NCBI RefSeq assembly: GCF_001746755.1
Contig: NZ_MCGG01000008.1
Span: 1 to 64,000 of the forward strand
Origin: Magnetovibrio blakemorei
GTDB lineage: Bacteria; Pseudomonadota; Alphaproteobacteria; Rhodospirillales; Magnetovibrionaceae
Direction of reading: 5' to 3'
Length of the DNA stretch: 64,000 bases
Positions 42,510 to 52,741 of this stretch are shown here, one piece after another. The translations under genes and the position numbers were made by a program. The notes beneath the pieces were generated by a model. The model had not been told where the DNA came from. It did not search any database and worked only from the letters and a program-made list of their open reading frames with translations. Every line of letters begins with the position of its first letter. Within the stretch, counting starts at the first letter, position 1.

Positions 42510-43568
42510 TCATATCCGCGTGGGCATCAATACAGTGTAGTCGAAATCCAGCACGACTGCAGGATCATATTTACCCGCCCCATCCTTATAGGGGAAACCC
42601 TGGGCATTTCGATCTTTCAGGCCGACCGTGCGCAGGCGCAGCGCACCTACGCCGGGATGGCCGGGAAGTTCCATTTTGTCCAAAACTTCGGACCACGCAT
42701 AAACCGTGTCGCCGGCAAAAATCGGCGCGACGTGGCGACCGCCGTTGATGGCGGCAATCTTGAACGCATTGGCTAAGCCATTGAACGTGATGGACCGGCA
42801 AATGGAAATCACATGGCCGCCATACACGATGCGCTTGCCAAAGCGGCCGTCTTTTTCGGTGTGCTGATTAAAGTGCACGCGCGCGGTGTTTTGGTACATG
42901 CGGGTGGCGAGCGCATGCTCAGCCTCTTCGACGGTGAAGCCGTCCACATGATCGATTTGTTCGCCCACCGCGTAATCGTCCCAAGTGTGGGCACTGCCCG
43001 CGAGCGTGAAGTTGTATTCGCCCATATCCAAATCCGTCGGTGCGGCCAAGTGCTCAGCCGCCACAGATTCGGGCAAATCGGGCACCACCGCATCCGGCGC
43101 AGGGCTGGCAGGGTCTTTTTTGTTGACCATCACCCAGCGCACAAAATCCGCGACCAGTTCGCCGCGTTGGTTTTGTCCGACCGTGTGCACATAAACGATG
43201 CCGGTTTTGCCGTTCGAGGTTTCTTTCAGGCCAATCACTTCGGAGCGCGACGACAGCGTATCGCCAGCATACACCGGGCTCACCATGCGCCCCGCCGCAT
43301 AGCCCAAATTGGCCACCGCGTTCAACGACACATCCGGCACCGATTTGCCAAACACAATGTGAAACACCAACAAATCATCGATGGGGGCGGCTTCATAACC
43401 CAAGTCCATGGCGAAGCTGTCGGCGGACTGAACCGCGAAACGAGACCCGTAAAGGGCGCAATACAGCGCGACGTCACCTTCCGTCACGGTGCGCGGGGTG
43501 GCGTGTTCGATGACTTGTCCCAACTGGAAATCTTCAAAAAAGTTCCCGGTTCCGGTTTTAATGCTCAT
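42510..43568 (-). CDS. mch: Mesaconyl-CoA hydratase (double hot-dog MaoC family)
   Basis: This 352-residue protein has two MaoC-type hot-dog halves. It matches Rhodobacter mesaconyl-CoA hydratase throughout: FEDFQLGQVIEHATPRTVTEGD, GKSVPDVSLNAVANLGYA, GEQIDHVDGFTVEEAEHA and FGKRIVYGGHVIS. It hydrates mesaconyl-CoA to beta-methylmalyl-CoA in the ethylmalonyl-CoA pathway for acetyl-CoA assimilation. The upstream gene 44 bp away is a malyl-CoA-type enzyme, supporting this role. Confidence 0.9.
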   Translation of the reverse strand: MSIKTGTGNFFEDFQLGQVIEHATPRTVTEGDVALYCALYGSRFAVQSADSFAMDLGYEAAPIDDLLVFHIVFGKSVPDVSLNAVANLGYAAGRMVSPVYAGDTLSSRSEVIGLKETSNGKTGIVYVHTVGQNQRGELVADFVRWVMVNKKDPASPAPDAVVPDLPESVAAEHLAAPTDLDMGEYNFTLAGSAHTWDDYAVGEQIDHVDGFTVEEAEHALATRMYQNTARVHFNQHTEKDGRFGKRIVYGGHVISICRSITFNGLANAFKIAAINGGRHVAPIFAGDTVYAWSEVLDKMELPGHPGVGALRLRTVGLKDRNAQGFPYKDGAGKYDPAVVLDFDYTVLMPTRI

Positions 43569-43612
43569 CTGTCGCTTTCATCACTTCGGTGTGTAAAAAA
43601 TTAAACAGGGTC

Positions 43613-44509
43613 TTATGCCGCCAAATCGGCTTGCAAAAGGCCGATCATGTCAGACAGGGCGACCAGCCGTTTGGCTTCAGCCACATGCAGGTTTTCAACC
43701 AATTTGCCGTCCACCACCACCACGCCCTTGCCTTCGGCTTGTGCGGCTTCAAACGCGTCGATGATTTTTTTCGACCACGCGACGGCGTCATCAGAAGGGG
43801 CGAAAATTTCGTTGGCCTTGGCAATGGTCTTGGGATGGATCAACGTCTTGCCATCAAAGCCCATGTCGCGGCCTTGTTCACAGGAATACGCAAAGCCTTC
43901 ATCATCGTCCAAGTTCAGATGCACGCCGTCGATGGCGGCCAAGCCGTAAGCCCGCACCACCAGCAAACAATGGCTGAGCGACGATTGCAGCGGCACCCGT
44001 TCCCGCGTATGGGCGGCGTGAAGGTCTTTGGCCAAATCGGATGAACCCATGACAAAACAGCCGACTCGTGGACTGGCCGAGCCGATGTCTTGGGCGTTGA
44101 GGATGCCCAGCGGCGTTTCCATCATGCACCAAATCGACTGTGTCTCGGGGGCGCCTGCGGCTTCCATAATGCGTTCCACCTGATGAATGGTGGTGGGGCC
44201 TTCGACCTTGGGCAACAATATCGCATCGGCACCCGATGTGGCGGCGGAAACAATGTCTTGATAGCCCCAAGGGGTATCTAAGCCATTGGTGCGCACGATG
44301 ATTTCACGCTGGCCGTAGCCGCCTTCTGCAAGTGCTGCTGTGATTTGAGCACGCGCCTGTTCTTTGGCATCCGGCGCAACGGCATCTTCCAAATCCATAA
44401 TCAAGGCGTCGCACGCCAGGCCACGGCCTTTATCCAAGGCGCGCGCATTAGATCCGGGCATATACAAAACGCTACGCCGTGGGCGAGCGGGGTGCTGGTT
44501 GGTGGGCAT
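43613..44509 (-). CDS. mcl2: CitE-like (3S)-malyl-CoA thioesterase
   Basis: This 298-residue HpcH/HpaI-CitE family protein has RSVLYMPGSNARALDKG, the metal-binding ALIMDLEDAVAPD, MMETPLGILNA and GFDGKTLIHPK. The pattern is closer to the Rhodobacter (3S)-malyl-CoA thioesterase Mcl2 than to the lyase Mcl1. It should release malate from malyl-CoA to the TCA cycle. It is in an operon with the mesaconyl-CoA hydratase gene. A lyase role cannot be fully excluded. Confidence 0.85.
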   Translation of the reverse strand: MPTNQHPARPRRSVLYMPGSNARALDKGRGLACDALIMDLEDAVAPDAKEQARAQITAALAEGGYGQREIIVRTNGLDTPWGYQDIVSAATSGADAILLPKVEGPTTIHQVERIMEAAGAPETQSIWCMMETPLGILNAQDIGSASPRVGCFVMGSSDLAKDLHAAHTRERVPLQSSLSHCLLVVRAYGLAAIDGVHLNLDDDEGFAYSCEQGRDMGFDGKTLIHPKTIAKANEIFAPSDDAVAWSKKIIDAFEAAQAEGKGVVVVDGKLVENLHVAEAKRLVALSDMIGLLQADLAA

Positions 44510-44698
44510 GGGGAGGCCTCCGCTATCAAGTCATTGTGCACCTGCGAACACGCAATATGCCCAACTTCTCAAATGATGGCAAGTCCCGACAATACGCTTG
44601 TCGAAGAGATTGTTATTGCCCACAATGGCCTATAATTACAATCATACTAAACTACCGACTTATTTCGCCGAATATATACATTTAGGATGAAGACGCTC

Positions 44699-45217
44699 AT
44701 GGCAACTGGTTACCTGGAAAAGGTGCGATTTTTGATTGTCGACGACAACAGCTTCAGTCGCCAAATTACACGTCTCATCCTTATGCAGTTTGGCGCACGC
44801 GATATTGTCGAGGCTGCTGACGGCATTGCCGCACAAAAGGAAACATGCTCCTTCAAACCCGACATCATCTTGCTCGATTGGGTTATGAGCCCCATGGACG
44901 GGGTTGAGTTCGTTCGCTGGTTGCGCGAATCCGAAGATAGCCCCTCACCGTTCACCCCGGTGATTATGGTCACGTCGTATTCGCACATGAGCAACATCAT
45001 GCAAGCGCGGGACTTGGGCGTTAATGAATTTTTGGCCAAGCCGATTTCGGCAAAGTCTTTGTTGATGCGCATCAAAGCGGTGATTGAAAAGCCCCGCCAG
45101 TTCGTTCGCGCCAACCCTTACTTCGGCCCCGACCGACGCCGACGCCCCCTACCCCATCGCGAAGAAGAACGTCGCGGCCCCCTTGATCTGCAGTTTGAAG
45201 ACGACGTAAGCCAATAA
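44699..45217 (+). CDS. CheY-like response regulator with FGPDRRR tail, first of a pair
   Basis: This 172-residue receiver protein has VDDN acid residues at 15-16, the phosphoacceptor Asp60 (ILLDW), a Thr switch in MVTSY and the conserved Lys in LAKPIS. There is no output domain; the C-terminus continues as KPRQFVRANPYFGPDRRRRP and an acidic end. ATG 44699 is preferred because it aligns with the start of the second paralogue. Such stand-alone regulators in Rhodospirillales are thought to act in phosphorelays or motility, but the partner is unknown. Confidence 0.85.
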   Translation: MATGYLEKVRFLIVDDNSFSRQITRLILMQFGARDIVEAADGIAAQKETCSFKPDIILLDWVMSPMDGVEFVRWLRESEDSPSPFTPVIMVTSYSHMSNIMQARDLGVNEFLAKPISAKSLLMRIKAVIEKPRQFVRANPYFGPDRRRRPLPHREEERRGPLDLQFEDDVSQ

Positions 45218-45445
45218 CGTTTTTAGCGCCATGAAACGCACGCGTTCGGACATCGTAGAGCGCATACCGGCAAAATCGCTTGCCCCGCCCCCAACGCCCC
45301 CTATGTAAGTTTAAGACCATAAGTAAGATAAGGCAGACACCTTTCGGCATTCCGATTCAGGCTTGGTTGGGATGCAACCCTCTGTACTTGTATGATTTTT
45401 GGCGCTAAAATATTCTACATACTCCAGCTGTGTTTAGAGGGTCTC

Positions 45446-46090
45446 ATGGGACAGAGCAGTTATCTTGCCAACATCAGGTTTCTCATCGTCGATGACAATT
45501 CGTTCATGCGCGGCATTTTGCGACGCATTCTGGACACGCTGGGCGTGAATGAAATCAACGAAGCCGCTAACGGTGAAGAAGCCCTCGAAACCCTTAAAAA
45601 ATGGCCCGCCGACATCGTCTTGTTGGATTGGGAAATGACGCCGTTCAACGGCATTGAATTCACCAAAATGGTGCGCAACTCCCACGATTCCAGCAAGGCC
45701 TTTGAACCCATAATCATGATTTCCGCCCATTCGGAATATTGGCGTATTTCTGCGGCGCGCGATGCGGGCGTGACGGAGTTTTTGGTGAAACCCATTTCCG
45801 TGAAAGCCCTGTTTTCGCGCATTCAAAACGTCATTGAAAATCCGCGCCCATTCGTCAATGCCCCGGGATTTTTTGGACCCGACCGCCGCCGCCATGAGGT
45901 GAACCACCAACAAGAACGGCGCGAGCACGATCCCGACCAAATTTCACCGGATCTGGTCATGAGCCAAGATGAAATCAACGATTTTTTCAGCACCCACCCG
46001 AACGACCCGGCACACATGCCAAGTTATACCCCTGCGACACCGCTCAAATCAGACGCCTCGGACGATAAAGCTCCAGATACGACGAGCTAG
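45446..46090 (+). CDS. CheY-like response regulator with FliM-like C-terminal motif, second of a pair
   Basis: This 214-residue receiver protein has VDDN at about 15-18, phosphoacceptor Asp61 (VLLDW), MISAHS and LVKPIS. Its receiver and the following PRPFVNAPGFFGPDRRRHE stretch align with the upstream paralogue. A longer tail then contains MSQDEINDFFS (residues 172-182), which resembles the SQDEIDALL motif at the N-terminus of FliM that binds phosphorylated CheY. ATG 45446 follows GAGGG at good spacing. The two genes are 228 bp apart with a probable own promoter in between. Confidence 0.85.
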   Translation: MGQSSYLANIRFLIVDDNSFMRGILRRILDTLGVNEINEAANGEEALETLKKWPADIVLLDWEMTPFNGIEFTKMVRNSHDSSKAFEPIIMISAHSEYWRISAARDAGVTEFLVKPISVKALFSRIQNVIENPRPFVNAPGFFGPDRRRHEVNHQQERREHDPDQISPDLVMSQDEINDFFSTHPNDPAHMPSYTPATPLKSDASDDKAPDTTS

Positions 46091-46100
46091 AATCAGGGCA

Positions 46101-46134
46101 AAACAAAACCGCCCCCGTCCATGAACGGGGGCGG
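46101..46134. terminator. Terminator between the response regulator and asd
   Basis: A 10-bp perfect stem CCGCCCCCGT (46109-46118) / ACGGGGGCGG (46125-46134) with a 6-nt loop. On the minus strand it exits into TTTTGTTTT, so it mainly ends asd. Confidence 0.8.
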
Positions 46135-46162
46135 CTTGATCGTATTGGGCGTGTAAAAGGGC

Positions 46163-47188
46163 TTATTTGCCCAAATAATCGCTGGCCAGAATTTCTGCGA
46201 TCTGAACCGTGTTGAGGGCCGCACCCTTGCGCAGGTTGTCGGACACACACCAGAAATTCAAACCGTTTTTGACCGTTGGGTCTTTGCGGATACGTGATAC
46301 GAACACCGCATCTTCACCCGCACATTCCGCAGGCGTGACATAGCCTCCGTCTTTGTGGTGATCGATCACGGTGACGCCCGGCGCTTCGCGCAATACGTTA
46401 CGGGCTTCGTCTTCACTGATGCCCTTGACGAATTCCACGTTGACCATTTCGGAATGACCGATAAACACCGGAACCCGTACGCACGACGCACACACTTCGA
46501 TGTTGGCATCGAGAATCTTTTTGGTCTCGACCACCATCTTCCATTCTTCTTTGGTCATGCCGTCATCCATGAATTTATCGATGTGCGGAATGACGTTGAA
46601 GGCGATTTGCTTGGTGAAAACCTTGCGATTTTCTTCCGCAGACTGGTTCACGTAGACGCCTTTGGTCTGGTTGAACAGTTCGTCCATGGCCGCTTTGCCG
46701 CCGCCCGATACCGACTGATAGGTCGCCACCACCACGCGTTTGATGGTCGCCAAATCGTGCAAGGGCTTTAGCGCCACCAGCATCTGAATGGTCGAACAGT
46801 TGGGGTTGGCGATGATGCCTTTCTTTTTGTAGCCCGCAATGGCTTCGGGGTTCACTTCCGGCACCACCAAAGGCACGTCCGGGTCCATGCGAAAGTGCGA
46901 GGTGTTGTCGACCACCACCGCGCCCGCAGCCGCAGCCTTGGGGGAAAATTCTGCCGAAACCGACGCGCCGGGGCTGGACAAAACAATGTCAGTGCCCTTG
47001 AAGTCAAAGGTCGCCAAATCTTGACACTTCAAGATCTGATCGTCGCCATAAGAGACTTCTTTGCCAACCGAACGGTGACTGGCGAGTGCGATCACTTCGT
47101 CAGCCGGAAACTTCCGTTCAAACATCGTTTGCATCATTTCCCGGCCCACATTGCCGGTGGCGCCGACGACCGCAACTTTATAACCCAT
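46163..47188 (-). CDS. asd: Aspartate-semialdehyde dehydrogenase
   Basis: This 341-residue NADPH enzyme converts aspartyl phosphate to aspartate semialdehyde for lysine, methionine and threonine. It has VAVVGATGNVGREMM, the catalytic cysteine in NPNCSTIQM and RVPVFIGHSEMVNVE. ATG 47188 has GGAGAAAGA upstream and starts the conserved NADP fold; the longer N-terminal frame is not conserved. Confidence 0.96.
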   Translation of the reverse strand: MGYKVAVVGATGNVGREMMQTMFERKFPADEVIALASHRSVGKEVSYGDDQILKCQDLATFDFKGTDIVLSSPGASVSAEFSPKAAAAGAVVVDNTSHFRMDPDVPLVVPEVNPEAIAGYKKKGIIANPNCSTIQMLVALKPLHDLATIKRVVVATYQSVSGGGKAAMDELFNQTKGVYVNQSAEENRKVFTKQIAFNVIPHIDKFMDDGMTKEEWKMVVETKKILDANIEVCASCVRVPVFIGHSEMVNVEFVKGISEDEARNVLREAPGVTVIDHHKDGGYVTPAECAGEDAVFVSRIRKDPTVKNGLNFWCVSDNLRKGAALNTVQIAEILASDYLGK

Positions 47189-47250
47189 TTTGTCTTTCTC
47201 CTCCGTTTGAGCCCGCATCTGGCTTTTTGCTCTTGGGGCCCATAAACCAA

Positions 47251-47274
47251 GGCCCGCGGAGCTGTCCGCGGGCC
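47251..47274 (-). terminator. GC-rich hairpin between the small ORF and asd
   Basis: A 10-bp perfect stem GGCCCGCGGA (47251-47260) / TCCGCGGGCC (47265-47274) with loop GCTG is followed on the minus strand by TTGGTTTA. It probably ends the leuCDB-small-ORF transcript. Confidence 0.6.
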
Positions 47275-47304
47275 TGGTTGCATTCAAGCAAAACCATGTG
47301 CCCG

Positions 47305-47415
47305 CTAACAGCGAGTGGTGGTTTTGGTGGTTTTTGTTTTCGCAGCATAACGAGCGCCAACGGCCATAAGCGCCGGGGCGGGAAACAATTCATACTGTGC
47401 CAAACCCTGGCTCAT
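47305..47415 (-). CDS. Putative 36-residue small protein downstream of leuB
   Basis: The frame starts MSQGLAQYELFPAPALMAVG and ends with a basic Lys/Thr tail finishing RC. GAGGA lies 8 nt upstream of the ATG, spacing is normal, and a strong hairpin follows the stop. It lies 67 bp after leuB in the same direction. No homologue is recognised. It is too short for confident calling; only conservation would prove it. Confidence 0.4.
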   Translation of the reverse strand: MSQGLAQYELFPAPALMAVGARYAAKTKTTKTTTRC

Positions 47416-47482
47416 GAAAGCGTCCTCGTTCAAATCTGTGCTTTTTTACACTTGAAATGGGGCAAAAGCAACAAATTAGGCT

Positions 47483-48592
47483 TTAGCTCAGCTTCTCCAG
47501 CTCTTCGATCAGCGCGTCGCCCATGCCCGACGTGCTGACTTGGGTCATGCCGTCGCTCATGATGTCGGCGGTGCGCAGGCCGCGCGCCAAGACGTTTTGC
47601 ACGGCGTTGTCCAAGTGGTCGGCGTCTTCGGTCATGTCGAAGCTGTAGCGCAGCATCATCGAGTACGACAGCAACGTCGCCAGCGGGTTGGCTTTGCCTT
47701 GGCCCGCGATGTCCGGCGCGGAGCCGTGGACCGGTTCGTACATGGCAGGGATTTTGCCGGTTTTTTCGTCTTTGGCGCCGAGGCTGGCGGACGGCAGCAT
47801 GCCCAAAGATCCGGTCAGCATGGCGGCGCAATCGGACAGCAAATCGCCGAACAGGTTGTCGGTCACGATAACGTCGAATTGGGCCGGCCAGCGCACCAAC
47901 TGCATGGCGCAGTTGTCGGCGTACATGTGACCCAGCTCCACGTCGGCGTAGTCCGCCGCGTGCACTTCATTGACGATCTTGCGCCAGAACACGCCCGATT
48001 CCATGACGTTGGCTTTTTCCACCGAGGTGACTTTGTTGCTGCGTTTTTTCGCCAGCTCAAAGGCCACCCGCGCCACCCGGTCGATTTCGTGTTCGCTGTA
48101 GATTTGCGTATCAAAACCATAGCGCACGCCGTTGCGCACGTCTTCACCGCGGGGCTCACCAAAGTACACGCCCGCCGTCAATTCGCGCACGATCATGATG
48201 TCCAGGCCGCGCACCAATTCGGGCTTCAAACTGGAACTGTCGATCAGCGCATCAAACACCAAGGCCGGGCGCAGGTTGGCGAACAGGTCCATGTCCTTGC
48301 GCAGGCGCAGCAGTCCCGCTTCGGGGCGGTGTTCGCGCGCCACGTTGTCCCACTTGGGACCGCCCACGGCCCCCAACATCACCGCATCGGCAGCCAGGGC
48401 TTTTTCCATGGTTTCGTCGGTGACGGCACAGCCGTGCGCGTCATAACACGCCCCGCCGACCAAATCGTCTTCGACCTGAAAGCCGGTATCGCGCTTGTCG
48501 TTGGACCAATCGATGACTTTTTTGACTTCGGCCATCACTTCGGGGCCGATGCCGTCGCCTGCCAGCATGAGAATGTTTTTGGTGTTGGACAC
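47483..48592 (-). CDS. leuB: 3-isopropylmalate dehydrogenase
   Basis: This decarboxylating dehydrogenase of leucine synthesis, about 369 residues, starts at the GTG (48592) that follows AAGGA; a TTG six bases upstream is possible. It has [11 protein letters not shown], the substrate arginines in [14 protein letters not shown], and the adenosine-site motif [20 protein letters not shown]. It is the last recognised enzyme of leuCDB. Confidence 0.96.
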   Translation of the reverse strand: MSNTKNILMLAGDGIGPEVMAEVKKVIDWSNDKRDTGFQVEDDLVGGACYDAHGCAVTDETMEKALAADAVMLGAVGGPKWDNVAREHRPEAGLLRLRKDMDLFANLRPALVFDALIDSSSLKPELVRGLDIMIVRELTAGVYFGEPRGEDVRNGVRYGFDTQIYSEHEIDRVARVAFELAKKRSNKVTSVEKANVMESGVFWRKIVNEVHAADYADVELGHMYADNCAMQLVRWPAQFDVIVTDNLFGDLLSDCAAMLTGSLGMLPSASLGAKDEKTGKIPAMYEPVHGSAPDIAGQGKANPLATLLSYSMMLRYSFDMTEDADHLDNAVQNVLARGLRTADIMSDGMTQVSTSGMGDALIEELEKLS

Positions 48593-48604
48593 GATCAAAT
48601 TTCC

Positions 48605-49216
48605 TTACGCAAAGAGCCAGGGCTGGCTGGCCTTCTGTTTGGTTTCATAGCTGTCGATCTTGTCCGCTTTTTTCTGCGTCAAGCCGATGTCGTCCAGGCC
48701 TTCCAGCAAGCAGTGCTTGCGGAACGGATCAATCTCAAACTTCACTTCGCCGCCGTCGGGGCCAGAGATCGTCTGGGCTTCCAGATCGATGGTCAAGGTC
48801 GCGTTGGAGCCGCGTTCGGCGTCGTCCATCAATTTGCCCAACGTCTCTTCATCGACGCGGATCGGCAGCATGCCGTTTTTGAAGCTGTTGTTGTAAAAGA
48901 TATCGGCGAAGCTGGTGGAAATGATCACCCGGATGCCAAAATCGTTGAGCGCCCAAGGTGCATGTTCACGCGACGAGCCACAGCCGAAGTTGTCCGCCGC
49001 AACGATGATCTGGGCGTTGCGATAAGCGGGCTTGTTCAACACAAAATCGGGATTTTCCGAACCGTCGTCCAGGTAGCGCATTTCATCAAACAAATGCACA
49101 CCCAAACCTTCGCGCTTGATGGTCTTCAAGAACTGCTTGGGGATGATCATGTCGGTATCGATGTTGCGAATCGGCATAGGTGCCGCGACACCGGTGAGCT
49201 TGGTGAATTTTTCCAT
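48605..49216 (-). CDS. leuD: 3-isopropylmalate dehydratase small subunit
   Basis: This 203-residue aconitase-swivel subunit has [13 protein letters not shown] and the substrate-contact motif [13 protein letters not shown]. It pairs with LeuC to isomerise 2- to 3-isopropylmalate. Confidence 0.97.
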   Translation of the reverse strand: MEKFTKLTGVAAPMPIRNIDTDMIIPKQFLKTIKREGLGVHLFDEMRYLDDGSENPDFVLNKPAYRNAQIIVAADNFGCGSSREHAPWALNDFGIRVIISTSFADIFYNNSFKNGMLPIRVDEETLGKLMDDAERGSNATLTIDLEAQTISGPDGGEVKFEIDPFRKHCLLEGLDDIGLTQKKADKIDSYETKQKASQPWLFA

Positions 49217-49233
49217 GGTCGCCGTCCCTCTTG

Positions 49234-50634
49234 TTATACCAGTTTGCGCACGTCTGTGAGGCAGCCTTTAATCGCTGCCGCAGCAGCCATGGCGGGGCTC
49301 ACCAGATGGGTGCGTCCGCCCTTGCCTTGACGGCCTTCGAAGTTGCGGTTGGATGTGGATGCACAGCGGTCGCCCGGTGCCAGACGGTCGTCGTTCATGG
49401 CCAAGCACATGGAGCATCCCGGTTCGCGCCATTCAAAGCCCGCTTCCAAGAAGACCTTGTCCAGGCCTTCTTCTTCGGCCTGTTCTTTGACCAAGCCCGA
49501 ACCCGGCACCACCAAGGCGCGCACACCGTCCGCGACTTTGCGGCCCTTGGCGATGGCTGCGGCTTCGCGGAAGTCTTCGATGCGCCCGTTGGTGCACGAG
49601 CCGATAAAGACCGTGTTGATTTTCACACCTTCGATGGCCTGTCCGGCTTTGAAGTCCATATAAGCGATGGCGCGGCCGATGGCGGTTTTCTTTTCAACGT
49701 TGGATTCGTTTGCCGGATCGGGCACGTTTTCTTCAATGGACAAAACGTTTTCCGGGCTGGTGCCCCAGGTGATTTGCGGGGCCATGTCGGTGACGTCCAA
49801 TTCGATCACTGCGTCATAGTGTGCGCCCGGATCGGATTTCAACGTCTGCCAGTAAGCGACAGCCTGTTCCCACGCACCCGCTTTGGGGGCCATGGGACGG
49901 CCTTTCAGATAAGCAAAGGTCTTTTCGTCCGGGGCGATCAAGCCCGCGCGCGCACCGCCCTCGATGGTCATATTGCAGACCGTCATGCGGCCTTCCATGG
50001 ACAGCGCTTCGATGGCCTCGCCGGCGTATTCGACCACGTATCCGGTGCCGCCCGCAGTGCCGATTTTGCCGATGATGGCCAGTACGATGTCCTTGGCGCT
50101 GCAATAAGACGGCAGCGTGCCGGACACCTTGATCAGCATGTTTTTGGCGGGCTTTTGCAGCAACGTCTGGGTGGCCAGAACATGTTCGACTTCCGACGTG
50201 CCGATGCCGAACGCCAGCGCGCCGAACGCGCCGTGGGTGGCGGTGTGGCTGTCGCCGCAGACAATCGTCGTGCCCGGCAGCGTGAACCCTTGTTCGGGCC
50301 CAACGATGTGCACCACGCCTTGGCGGATGTCATCCATCTGGAAATACGGCACGTGAAAATCAGAAACGTTCTGTTCCAAGGTTTCAACCTGGATACGCGA
50401 TTCCGGGTTGGAGATGCCTTTGGAGCGGTCCGTGGTCGGCACGTTGTGATCGGCCACAGCCAGCGTCGCATCGGTGCGGTGCACGGTGCGCCCGGCGGTG
50501 CGTAACCCTTCAAAAGCCTGGGGGCTGGTCACTTCGTGGACCAAGTGGCGATCAATATACAAAAGGCATGTGCCGTCATCTTGCACATCAACCAGGTGAG
50601 CATCCCAGATTTTGTCGAAGAGCGTTTTTGGCAT
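49234..50634 (-). CDS. leuC: 3-isopropylmalate dehydratase large subunit
   Basis: This 466-residue aconitase-like subunit has the [4Fe-4S] cysteines in [12 protein letters not shown] and GCSMCLAMN, and the start [15 protein letters not shown]. It is the first gene of leuCDB, 17 bp before leuD. Confidence 0.97.
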   Translation of the reverse strand: MPKTLFDKIWDAHLVDVQDDGTCLLYIDRHLVHEVTSPQAFEGLRTAGRTVHRTDATLAVADHNVPTTDRSKGISNPESRIQVETLEQNVSDFHVPYFQMDDIRQGVVHIVGPEQGFTLPGTTIVCGDSHTATHGAFGALAFGIGTSEVEHVLATQTLLQKPAKNMLIKVSGTLPSYCSAKDIVLAIIGKIGTAGGTGYVVEYAGEAIEALSMEGRMTVCNMTIEGGARAGLIAPDEKTFAYLKGRPMAPKAGAWEQAVAYWQTLKSDPGAHYDAVIELDVTDMAPQITWGTSPENVLSIEENVPDPANESNVEKKTAIGRAIAYMDFKAGQAIEGVKINTVFIGSCTNGRIEDFREAAAIAKGRKVADGVRALVVPGSGLVKEQAEEEGLDKVFLEAGFEWREPGCSMCLAMNDDRLAPGDRCASTSNRNFEGRQGKGGRTHLVSPAMAAAAAIKGCLTDVRKLV

Positions 50635-50741
50635 CGTTCAGGGCCTGTTTTGTTGTTTTCAGAATCACACGGACTTAACCGCATATGCGCTAAGTACAGC
50701 ACATATAAGCACGCATCGCGCTTGGCCCCATAGCCACGGTT

Positions 50742-50779
50742 ACCGTCAGGCGATCACCTTTTGGTGTTCACCTGACGGT
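50742..50779. other. Large hairpin between rplS and leuC
   Basis: ACCGTCAGG (50742-50750) pairs with CCTGACGGT (50771-50779), with an inner CACC/GGTG stem and a TTTT loop. It lacks a T tail on the minus strand. It is probably the end of the rplS operon or an mRNA-stabilising structure. No leucine leader peptide is seen in the 190-bp gap. Confidence 0.45.
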
Positions 50780-50824
50780 CCGTTTTGAACGGTGCCAAAA
50801 GCAGAGCTTCCCAATGCAAAAGGC

Positions 50825-51298
50825 TTATTCGCCTTTGGCCTCGGCAGCAGCGGCTTTTTTCGCCTTGGAAGCGGCTTCGCGATCGGCCTTGATGGACGCT
50901 GCGACGGCCTTATCGGCGGCGTTGAGCTTGGCTTTGTTGCCATCGGTCTGTTCGCGGATACGTGCGGACTTACCGGTGCGGCCACGCAGGTAATACAGCT
51001 TCGCGCGGCGCACATCGCCACGACGAATCACTTCAATGGCCGCCACGTTCGGCGAATGCAGCGGGAACACACGTTCCACGCCTTCACCGCTGGAAATCTT
51101 GCGCACGGTGAATGCAGAGTTCAGACCTGCATTTTTACGCGCAATGCACACGCCTTCAAACGCCTGCAAGCGTTCGCGCGTACCTTCAACCACCTTCACC
51201 TGAACGCGAATGGTATCACCCGCGCCAAAATCCGGGATATTCTTCTCAGCCGAGAGCTTGCCAAGCTGCTCTTTTTCGAGCTCTTCGATGATGTTCAT
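50825..51298 (-). CDS. rplS: Ribosomal protein L19
   Basis: This protein of about 157 residues contains [26 protein letters not shown]-like sequence ([17 protein letters not shown]) and the [11 protein letters not shown](T)GKSARI C-terminal core, followed by a Lys/Ala-rich tail. ATG 51298 ([11 protein letters not shown]) is the family start and fits the AGGA site better than the ATG at 51307. It lies at the subunit interface. Confidence 0.95.
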   Translation of the reverse strand: MNIIEELEKEQLGKLSAEKNIPDFGAGDTIRVQVKVVEGTRERLQAFEGVCIARKNAGLNSAFTVRKISSGEGVERVFPLHSPNVAAIEVIRRGDVRRAKLYYLRGRTGKSARIREQTDGNKAKLNAADKAVAASIKADREAASKAKKAAAAEAKGE

Positions 51299-51357
51299 GG
51301 CACTCATCCTTTTCTTTCAAAGTCCATTGCCGGGGCGCACCCAGGCGAAATCAAAAT

Positions 51358-52119
51358 TCAATTCTCTTCACATCCTGATTTCTCAGGAGCCGCATTAAAC
51401 GCCAGCCATAAATCGGGACGTCTTTCCCGAGTGATGGCCTCTGCCTGTTCGCGCCGCCAAGCGCGGATGTTCGCGTGGTGACCCGACAACAAAACGTCTG
51501 GCACCGTGCGCCCTTCCCACTCTTGAGGGCGCGTATAGAGGGGGTATTCAAGCAACCCCTCTTCAAAACTTTCCTCTGCGTGCGATTGATCTGACCCCAT
51601 CACGCCGGGGATCAAACGCACGCACGCGTCCATCAAAACCAATGCCGCCACTTCTCCGCCCGACAACACATAGTCGCCGATCGAGATTTCCTCGACATTG
51701 TGGGCGTCCAGCACACGCTGGTCGACCCCTTCATAACGGCCACACAAAACCGCTACACCCGGCCCTTCGGCCAGTTCCCGGACCCGGTTTTGGGACAGCG
51801 GGCGACCCCTGGGGGTCATATAGATCAGCGGCACGTCGCCGCCCAATCTGGATCTCACATCACGAACCGCCAGGTCCACCACATCGGGGCGCATCACCAT
51901 TCCGGCGCCGCCCCCACTGGGTGTGTCGTCTACGGTGCGGTGTTTATCGCGTGCAAACCCACGGATGTCCACCGTTTCCAACGACCAGCGCCCGTCTTCA
52001 AGCGCTTGTCCCGCCAACGACTGACCCAAGGACCCCGGAAACATATCCGGGAAAAGCGTCAACGCCACCGCCCGCCAGGGCACCTTGGGTGCGTTTTCGC
52101 GCCTCGTCTCAATCGTCAT
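51358..52119 (-). CDS. trmD: tRNA (guanine-N1)-methyltransferase
   Basis: This SPOUT methyltransferase of about 253 residues makes m1G37 in tRNA. The SAM-knot motif appears as [12 protein letters not shown] and [15 protein letters not shown], with [11 protein letters not shown] at the N-terminus. ATG 52119 overlaps the rimM end by 11 bp, suggesting translational coupling; the longer frame is not conserved. Confidence 0.96.
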   Translation of the reverse strand: MTIETRRENAPKVPWRAVALTLFPDMFPGSLGQSLAGQALEDGRWSLETVDIRGFARDKHRTVDDTPSGGGAGMVMRPDVVDLAVRDVRSRLGGDVPLIYMTPRGRPLSQNRVRELAEGPGVAVLCGRYEGVDQRVLDAHNVEEISIGDYVLSGGEVAALVLMDACVRLIPGVMGSDQSHAEESFEEGLLEYPLYTRPQEWEGRTVPDVLLSGHHANIRAWRREQAEAITRERRPDLWLAFNAAPEKSGCEEN

Positions 52120-52702
52120 ACCCACCCCCGTCTGGACCTTCGTCTTGTCCATCTTGTGGTTCCGGATCACCCGGTTCCAACAGACCTAGAGGCAGGTCAA
52201 TCACCAAACGTCCAGCCGCCACATCCACCAGCGGCACCGCCGCTTTGGTGAACGGCACCAACACGGTGCCGTGGTTGATGGTCTTCACTTCAATAAACGG
52301 CCCACCGCCAAAATCATTGGCCTCAATCACGCGACCGAACGGCGTACCGTCGAGAAGTTCTGCATCAAGACCCTGCAAATCGGAAAAGTAAAACTCGTCC
52401 TCTTGCGGTTTCGGCAACAGCTTGCGCTCTATATAGAGCTTTTGCCCGTTGAGCGCTTCGGCCGCTGTGCGGTCGTTGATGCCCTTGATGCGGACCACCA
52501 GTTGCTCCTTGTGTTTTCCCGTCACCTTAAGCTCAAAAACCTTTTTTCCGGTTTCATCCTTAAGGGGCCCGTAGGAGGCGAGAGCGCTTGCGTCAGCAGT
52601 AAAACTTTTGACGCGCAGCTCGCCTTTTAGGCCCCGCGCCGAACCAACAAGTCCGACACAGATGAGCTCGTCTTTGGAGCTTTGAGCAGTGGGGTCAACC
52701 AT
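52109..52702 (-). CDS. rimM: 16S rRNA-processing protein RimM
   Basis: This protein of about 197 residues binds S19 and helps 30S maturation. It has the N-terminal RimM barrel ([19 protein letters not shown]) and the PRC-barrel half ([20 protein letters not shown]). ATG 52702 is preferred over the TTG six bases upstream. Confidence 0.94.
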   Translation of the reverse strand: MVDPTAQSSKDELICVGLVGSARGLKGELRVKSFTADASALASYGPLKDETGKKVFELKVTGKHKEQLVVRIKGINDRTAAEALNGQKLYIERKLLPKPQEDEFYFSDLQGLDAELLDGTPFGRVIEANDFGGGPFIEVKTINHGTVLVPFTKAAVPLVDVAAGRLVIDLPLGLLEPGDPEPQDGQDEGPDGGGYDD

Positions 52703-52741
52703 GACCAACTTAGACCTTGGCTTGAAGCCAGACCAAGAGCG

